DNA of 64,000 nt from Verticillium longisporum (Eukaryota; Ascomycota; Sordariomycetes; Glomerellales; Plectosphaerellaceae): NCBI GenBank assembly GCA_019188255.1, contig JAETXT010000003.1, forward strand, positions 2,046,001 through 2,110,000. Direction: 5' to 3'. The notes under the pieces were generated by a model, which had not been told where the DNA came from, ran no database searches, and saw only the letters and a program-made list of their open reading frames with translations. Each line of letters begins with the position of its first letter. Positions within the stretch are counted from its first letter, which is position 1. The translations under genes and the position numbers were made by a program. Of the stretch, positions 57,172 to 64,000 are shown piece after piece.

Positions 57172-60100
57172 TCACGACCACCCTGTCAAAGACACCTCCG
57201 TCCAAACGCCTGTCGTCTCAACAACGAGATTGATCGCGGTGCCCGTCGCCCAAAGTGCAATCAGCCCATAGCCAATCTTCCGGGACAAGATCCACTTGTT
57301 CATGGGCACAACGATGAGCAAGAGAAGTAACGTGATGAGTAGTGTGATGGCAGAGATCATGAGAGTGCCATCAATGCGAATCTTGTACGGCTTGTACCGG
57401 AATGGTTTGTCAGGATGTTTTTTCAGCCTGTGTTTGGCAGCTTGTGTCATCATCCAGGCACCGCCGCAGCCAATACCCAGGAGAATGTTGAGCATAGGAC
57501 CCCCAAAACAAGCGGATCTGAATGCCATTGTCAGCGATGAAAAACAGAATTGGAGTTACGTCACTTACAGTGCCATGACTGGGTATCCGAGACGGGCGAC
57601 AGTAATGTCCGCGATGAGATCGCCGACGCTGTTGCCAGCCGCAAAGACGGTGAGGCCGAGAAGTGCTTCGGATATGCCCAGAATAACACCAACAGCCTTG
57701 AGTACGCCGACGACTTCTCCGGCGATTGTGGAGATCCATGCAATACTGATGATGAAACCAAGGAAGCAAAGCAGAAAGTGGTATTTCGGCTTCCGGTCAG
57801 GACTCGTTGTGAGAAGCAAGATGCCGAGCAAGATGGTCGACCCAAGCAATGAGATGAGGGTCATCCTGACAAGAACCTTGCCAGGCTGCTCGAGTTCGTC
57901 GTACATGTTTGCCCACAGGATCGCAACAGAGAATAGAGGCCCGGTAAACAGCTGAAGAGCAACGAGCCATCGATTCCAACCGCCGTTGAGCTCTTCGTCC
58001 ACGGTGGTGCCCAGGTCGCTTTCTGGTGACGGATCGGCCGGGGCGTGCTTAACAACCGGCGGAAACGGGAGCCCTTCGCTAGGGCGATGCCCATCCACCA
58101 TAGACCGCGTAGCCCCAGGTGAGTGAACGGCGATGAGTGCCGGCGACATCATCGGAGAGGACCTCGCAGTGTTGGAGCGAGACCTGGACCGCGAGTTCCT
58201 CCGGTACCGTTGCCACTCAGTCTCCTGCTCAATCGGAATGCTATTTTCGGCAATTATGGGCGGTGTTTGGTGTCCCGATGCAGCACGGGACGGGCCACCA
58301 ATCGGCTCATCGTCCAGATCAACTGGACCATCTGTTTCCGAGACTGGTAGGGTAATAACTAGCAGTAGGATACTGGGCACAGATATCATGCTGACCAGTT
58401 TATCCCAATGCGACTTCTCGCTCCATCCCTGGAGCGTGGGAAAGAGACGCATGCACCACTTCGGGCGGCGGCAGAACTGCATAAGGCCACCATTTCACCG
58501 GCCTCGTATTAGGAATCACAGGTAACGGTGGTATCGGTGCTTCCAAGCGGGCGATGCCAGGCGGCGGGAGAAAGTATTCTGACCTGTCGTTCTGTGGGTT
58601 GGGTGTTAAAACCATAGGAGAATCCGTGAAGAAGGCAGGGAAGGGCGAAGTCGGGGAAGATCGCTCGCTGAGACTAGGACCAGGGCTAGGAATAACCAGC
58701 TGGGGCAATCGCGGTGTGAGGCTGGTGCCGGATGGTTCGCCAGTTGCATCAGTTCGTGGGGCGCCGGGATCGATAGGAGGTGGTGCGAGATTACCTCCGA
58801 TCTGGTAAGCAGGCGAAGGGCTTCTATTCCTCCCCTGCCCAGCGGGCGTGGATGCGCCGCTGGTACTTTGCGGTAACTCCTGTAAGGGCGGTGGAAGGTT
58901 GAATGAAGGCGGCACAGCGCCAGTCGACAAGGCGCGGTTCCTGTTGACGGCTTCACCTTGGCCAAGCGCAACGCTATGTCGTGGAGAATCCGGTTGCAAG
59001 CCGGCAGTAGATATGTTGTCACTCTGGACTCCATCAATGCGGTGCTCAGAGTCTGAGTACGCTCGCGTGTGGCCGTGGCTGCGGATGGGTCCCATTCTAA
59101 GATTGCTCTCCTTTTGCAATTGAGCGAGAGCCGACCGGAACTCTAGGGCGCCGACCAGACTGGGTCGAATGGGTGTAATGGTCGTGCTCCGTCTGCCTCG
59201 CGGTCGAAGGACCCGCATACTGCTCGCCATCTCAGCAGCAACCTGCCGGCCTCTAGCACCATCGTCATCCTCTTCATTGGATACTTCATCCACGTCGGTC
59301 TCCTCGCCCTCGACTTGAATGCGCGGGCCGGCTTCGAGAGCACTGATATCGGCATGACTGGCCCTGCGAGGTCGTCCGCCGCCGCCGGCATCATGATCGT
59401 CCGGGTCGTCGCGGTAAGGTTCATCGGCCAGCTCATCGTTGGCGTGACCGAGGCTGCCATAGACATGGGTCCTTGCTGCATGATCCCTTGCTAGTCTTCG
59501 CTTGCGCCTGTTGGAGTACCAATGCCAGGTGACGACGGTGAAGACGTAGAAGATGTAGTAGACAATCATGACGATGCACTCCCAAAGGTGCAAATGGCCG
59601 TCGGCAAGAAAGCACATGGTAAAGATGACGGCGACGATGAAGAAACATATGTCTCGAACATAGGTCCTCCTACCAACCTTGAACTCTCTGACAAGTGCCA
59701 TGGAGCCCGCGACGACCGCCGTGATGAAGCTGGCGGCGCCAATGAGCTCTCCGACTGCCATGCTAGCACTGTTAGAGCCCATGGCAGCAAAGGTGCTGAA
59801 GACATCGGGGAGCCATTGCCCAGCGCGAGAAAGGTCACGCCAGCCAAGCTCTGGCTCAGACCAAGGATGTTTGAAATGGTGCTGAGGTTGACACTGAAGA
59901 AGTCGCTGGCGGCAATGCCAATGGTGGTGAAGAGCATGCCGAGCCAGGCCACAAGAATCATGAACGCAATGCCGTGGTTGTGGTGAAGGTCGCAATAGTA
60001 CAGCGTCAGGTAGGAAAGGAGGCCAGCCTCGTCATCTTCGCAATTGGCCTTGACGAAGGCGCATTGGTTGACGGCATTGCGAACCTCTCGGCATTCTGGA

Positions 60101-60303
60101 GTGGCGCTGGGGCTCCTGGCGAACAGTAGCGAAGGGTCGTGGCCTTGGGTGAGCGAGTCGCGCAGGCCAATGCGCCGATTGTACCGAGTCGCGACAAGTG
60201 AGTAGGCTGCGAAGCAGCTGAGGAAGAGAACGGTGGTGTAGAAGGGTCGCAAGCTGATGTTGCTCCCTGGCGGGAGCCTAATCTTGGGTTTGGGGGCACC
60301 CAT
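57172..60303 (-). CDS. Sodium/calcium exchanger family membrane protein (frame broken twice)
   Basis: The gene runs from the ATG at 60303 to 57172 with one 51-nt intron (57518-57568), about 1027 residues. The family moves Ca2+ against Na+ or K+ in vacuolar or other internal membranes. The first exchanger domain has AGVTFLALGNGSPDVFSTFAAM, the alpha-1 repeat; its frame changes inside GNGSPD at a GGGG run (59807-59810), where one base is missing. A hydrophilic loop of about 350 residues, rich in Ser, Pro and Arg, follows (DEVSNEEDDDGARGR). The second frame change lies near 58440-58450, between KWWPYAVLPPPEVVHAS and LFPTLQGW-like sequence. The second domain has LTVFAAGNSVGDLIADI, the alpha-2 repeat. 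The C-terminus has several hydrophobic segments (LLITLLLLLIVV). The two breaks cancel, giving a total that is a multiple of three. Confidence 0.82.
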
Positions 60304-61258
60304 CGTCTGACGTCGTCGTCGGGGTTAAGAAGAAGGTGTGGCGGCTGTGTCCTGCATCGTGTGGAAAGGTGCGGCTTGTGGAAAGCTTACCGGCGGGTCG
60401 GCAAGTGGTGAATACAGTAAGTGATAAGTAATGGCGGAGCAGCCAGTAAGGGAGTTGAAGACAGGTCTGGGCACCCGAGAAAAAGGACAAATGTTGTGGC
60501 ACCTCAGGCTGAAGATTTGCTGCAGCGAACGATGAGAATGGGTGGAGTGGTAGTTGTAGCCACCAACTTGGAAATGAGACTCATGGCGTCTGGGGGACCC
60601 TCCCTTAACTCGGTGCCTGGGTCTGATTTGGTTTGGCTTGGTGTGGTGGCGGTTGGTGGTTCAGTCGTGGTCTGTCCGCAGCAGATCGATCGTCTGTGAC
60701 CAGACATGGCATGACATGTTTGGAGGCAGCCGGGACTCGATGCGGTGCCACCTCCAGAAAGAACGACCCGCGCCGGGCTCGCGCGCGCACTTACCACAGG
60801 TTGCGCCTTCTCTTTCCCAGTTGCACCTTCTGCGTCCCGTCACAGAACAGAGTTTCCTTGGCCCGGATATTCCTGCCCAGAAACCCGGTAGTGTGGAGCA
60901 TGCGGGGCGTCCATCTGTTCACCACTTGGCAAACTGTGGCTTTGCCTTCCTTGCCTTGGCACAGCTTTCCCTCTGAGACGCGTGTGACGGGTGATGACGG
61001 ACGTGGCAGCCTGAAGCCTCGGAAGGTGCGATAAGATAAGCGCGATTGCCCCGCGACAGAAGACACGTGCAGAGAGTATGTGAACGCCTTGTATTTCAGG
61101 CTTCAAGACATTGTTTACTTTCTCCACAGTAGAGCACCGCTCCAAACACGACCCCGGCGACGTGGATGCGACTGTACAAACAACCAGATGAGGCTTCGCA
61201 ATTGCGGTCAACCACGATATCGACGATACTGACCGACAGCACCGAAACGCAGCCCAGC
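60304..61258. promoter_or_regulatory. Divergent intergenic region between exchanger and BRN1 genes
   Basis: About 950 bp between divergent starts; no gene seen. Small frames overlap in both strands without domains. Confidence 0.4.
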
Positions 61259-63934
61259 ATGCCGCGCGTCGCACAAGTACCGCGACCAGGGAACTCGAGG
61301 GCTGCTTCGAGCACCGCCTCACCCTACAAGAATTCGCCCATCAAGTGCGTTGTTGTGGAGCCATGTTTACTTGGGCCACCGTAACTGACCGACCACCGCC
61401 CAGGATCCCGCTGAATGATGATGCTTCGGAGAAGGCCCAGCGCTTGCACTCGAGGCAAGCACTGCATGAGAGACAGATCAATCAGCTCAAGGCCGCTGCT
61501 GCCGGCACGCCTGGACGCAAAGGCAGCGTCAGCCTCGACAATATTGAGAATGCGTCCCCAGGCTCGGACCCACGAACGCCCCGCGGTCGCGCCAGCCGCG
61601 GACGTGTCCCCGACGACGACGAGGATGAGGGCTTCGTGGTGGGCGGGAGCGCAGTGACGCCTATGAAGCGAGTGCCCATCCTAGCCAACTTTGAGGAATG
61701 GATGAAGATGGCTACCGACAACAAGATCAATGCCGCCAACTCGTGGAACTTTGCCCTCATCGACTATTTTCACGACATGTCGCTGTTGAAAGAAGGCGAC
61801 GGCGTCAACTTTCAAAAAGCCAGCTGCACCCTCGACGGCTGTGTCAAGATCTACACCAGCCGAGTCGACAGTGTTGCGACCGAGACCGGCAAGCTGCTCA
61901 GCGGCCTCGCCGACAGCAATAACAAGAAGAAGGACAGGGAAGGCGAAGATGGCGAGGGCGATGAGAGCGAAGAGGAGCTTGACGAAGACGGCAATGTCAA
62001 GAAGAAAGCCAAGAGGAAGACACAACGGTCCTCTGAGGCTACATTGGCCCCATCCTTCGCCTCTTTGCAATTGAAGAAGTTTGAGCTTGAGTTCGCCGTC
62101 GACCCCTTATTCAAGAAAGCGTCTGCCGATTTTGACGAAGGTGGCGCCAAGGGTCTGCTACTCAACCACCTCATGATCGATTCGCAAGGTCGCATTGTAT
62201 TCGACAGCAGCGACGATGTTGGTGACGCACAGACATCCAAGAGTCGCAAGCAGGACGAAGAAGCAGAAGACGACGATGCGGATGACACACATCAGGCTTC
62301 CTTGGTCGATGGCGAGGACGACGTGGAGCCTGAGGAGGACAACGCGGATGTTCAGATCGATCTCGGTGTGCTTGGTGCCAGATTTTTCCCTGATCTTGGT
62401 CGCCTTGACGAACTCGATGTCTGCCCGTCACTCAAATCCTTTGATCTTGGCAATCCATCCGGTTCGCTTGACATTCCATTCTTGAAGGCTCCTGAGGACT
62501 GGCGGGATCAGAATAAGGAAGAAACCCCAGGCCTGGATCTCGGAGACACTTCTGGCATGTTCATTGATGGGGACAATGCGGCCGGGTTCGACGATGACGA
62601 TCTCGGGCTGGGTGCCTTTGACATGGGCGCGGATGTCGCATTTGGCGAGGGTGGTGAGGCATGGGCCAGGAGGCCGCACTCGAGCCTCAAATGCGAGTTT
62701 TCGATGCTGGTGAGGGTGATGAAGAGGGTGGCATGATCGACCAGGCGGGAGGCGACTATGTTGTCTCGATGAATCATGCACAGAAGGCAGAAAAGATGCA
62801 CGAGGACATTCTTGGGTATTTCGACCAGGCATTACAGAAGAATTGGTCGAGTGCTGAGCACTGGAGGATACGAAAGATCAAAGACGCCGACAAGCCTATC
62901 GGGCCCGCCAGGACGCGCAAAGAGAAAGCGCCGTTTGAGGTTGACTTCTCGGCGCCCCTGGACCAGAGCATCGCTGATGCCCTCTACACACAAGCGACCA
63001 GCAACTCAGTTATCTCCATGCCCAGAAAGGACTGGAAAACCAAGTCTCGCAACCTGCTTCCAGATGACAAGCACTTCAACTCCAAGTCCTTGCTTAACCT
63101 ATTCCTTAAGCCGAAAGCCCGACTCAGCAATCGCCGTATCGGCGGTGGTTTCGCCAACGCTTATCAGGATCGAGACGTTCCGGCCGGGGAGATGGACGAA
63201 GCTTTCTGGGCGCAACAGAAGGAGCCTCTGAACGCGCTGGGGGTGAGACGGAGTTACCCCAGGGAGATTACGACGCGAACTTCTTCCAGGACGACGCTCT
63301 TCCCTTCGCCGGCGGTATGGACGATGACGATGACATGGAATTCGCGGATGCCCGCGAACACTTCTCGCCCGGAGCCGAAGGCGACGCTGGCATGACGGAG
63401 GGTGTCGGTCTGACAGCGATCCTCAATGGCGAGACGATGGCGAACACGCTGGGAGCGTTTGGCACGACGCTTGTAACATCCACACGCCGCATTCGACCAG
63501 ACTACGTTCAGTATGCCCGTACGGCGAAGAAGGTTGATGTGAGGCGGTTGAAGGAGGAGATTTGGAAGGGCATGCGCCTGGACAAGTTGGAGGCGGTAAG
63601 TTACCAAGAGCTATTTCCGTTCGAGGATTCCACTGATACTGACATGTTCGAGCAGGAGGTTGACTCATCACAGTTGATGACGCCGCCACCGTCCTCTGAG
63701 GCACCCAGTGATGAGCATGGAAAAGACAAGATGCTCAAGTTCACCGAGGTCATGAATGACCTGCAGACGGTGTATCCCAAGCCAATGATGGAGGACATTT
63801 CTACAAGCTATTGCTTCATTTGTCTTCTCCATCTCGCCAATGAAAAGGGACTCGTCATCGAGAAAACGGCAGAGCTGAATGAGTTGGAAATCCGGAAGGA
63901 CTGGACAGCAGAGATTGCGGCGGGCGGCGAGTAA
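61259..63934 (+). CDS. BRN1: Condensin complex subunit 2 / barren homologue
   Basis: Exons 61259-61344, 61404-63595 and 63656-63934; introns 59 and 60 nt (the second is in frame and stop-free). Two frame breaks, near 62655-62664 and in GGGGG at 63239-63243, each repaired by one base, give exactly 852 residues. Brn1 is the kleisin subunit linking the Smc2-Smc4 heads for mitotic chromosome condensation. The N-terminal kleisin part reads VPILANFEEWMKMATDNKIN and NFALIDYFHDMSLLKEGDGV, followed by FQKASCTLDGCVKIYTSRVD. A long acidic middle (EEAEDDDADDTHQ) precedes DSLAKSFDLGNP-like and WRIRKIKDADKPIG segments. The C-terminal kleisin part is DYVQYARTAKKVDVRRLKEE and SYCFICLLHLANEKGL. A break in such an essential gene points to sequence error. 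Confidence 0.9.
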
Positions 63935-64000
63935 CCACTTTCAACGCGTAGAAATGATTTTTTTCCGGCAAGGGTGTGCAGAGCATCAAATTACGGGAAT

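Overview
The window is nuclear DNA of a filamentous ascomycete (Pezizomycotina, most likely Sordariomycetes of the Hypocreales type; no species is claimed). The grounds are short 40-150 nt introns with GT-AG borders and CTAAC/CTGAC-like branch points, Zn2Cys6 regulators, a NACHT/WD40 STAND protein, a fused pseudouridine-degrading enzyme, a fungal xanthine dioxygenase, and core eukaryotic genes (UTP18, SLD5, SEC53, BRN1).

Layout. 0-5 kb: the 3' end of a uridine nucleosidase, a small zinc-ribbon-like acidic protein, the xanthine dioxygenase xanA with GATA sites upstream, and a disrupted gene for an unknown acidic protein. 5-12.6 kb: a large fungal-specific protein of unknown function, a 435-bp heptanucleotide array and the 3' relic of a zinc-type alcohol dehydrogenase. 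13-21 kb: a C2H2/Zn2Cys6 regulator with unresolved 5' end, tRNA-Arg(ACG), a cryptic gene, UTP18 and an F-box protein. 21.6-36.5 kb: phenol 2-monooxygenase-like flavoenzyme, membrane SDR, secreted GPI-anchored protein, LOG phosphoribohydrolase, Zn2Cys6 factor, 3-hydroxyacyl-CoA dehydratase, fructosamine-kinase-like enzyme. 37.4-48.3 kb: accessory block with the alpha/beta-hydrolase-NACHT-WD40 protein, an MFS transporter, a BAHD-like acyltransferase and a MATE exporter. 48.6-49.8 kb: tandem palindromic repeats. 50-64 kb: mostly housekeeping genes: bifunctional pseudouridine glycosidase/kinase, SLD5, SEC53, a sodium/calcium exchanger and the condensin subunit BRN1.

Functional links. Uridine nucleosidase, xanthine dioxygenase and the pseudouridine enzyme all serve nucleobase salvage or catabolism. 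MFS, acyltransferase and MATE could form a small modify-and-export set. The other genes look like independent neighbours.

The strongest global signal is that many genes, essential ones included, are broken by single-base frame changes, mostly losses in or next to G/C runs. Restoring one base at each site gives lengths that are exact multiples of three and rejoins conserved motifs. This looks like uncorrected assembly indels rather than mass pseudogenisation, so these genes are annotated as single loci with the breaks noted.
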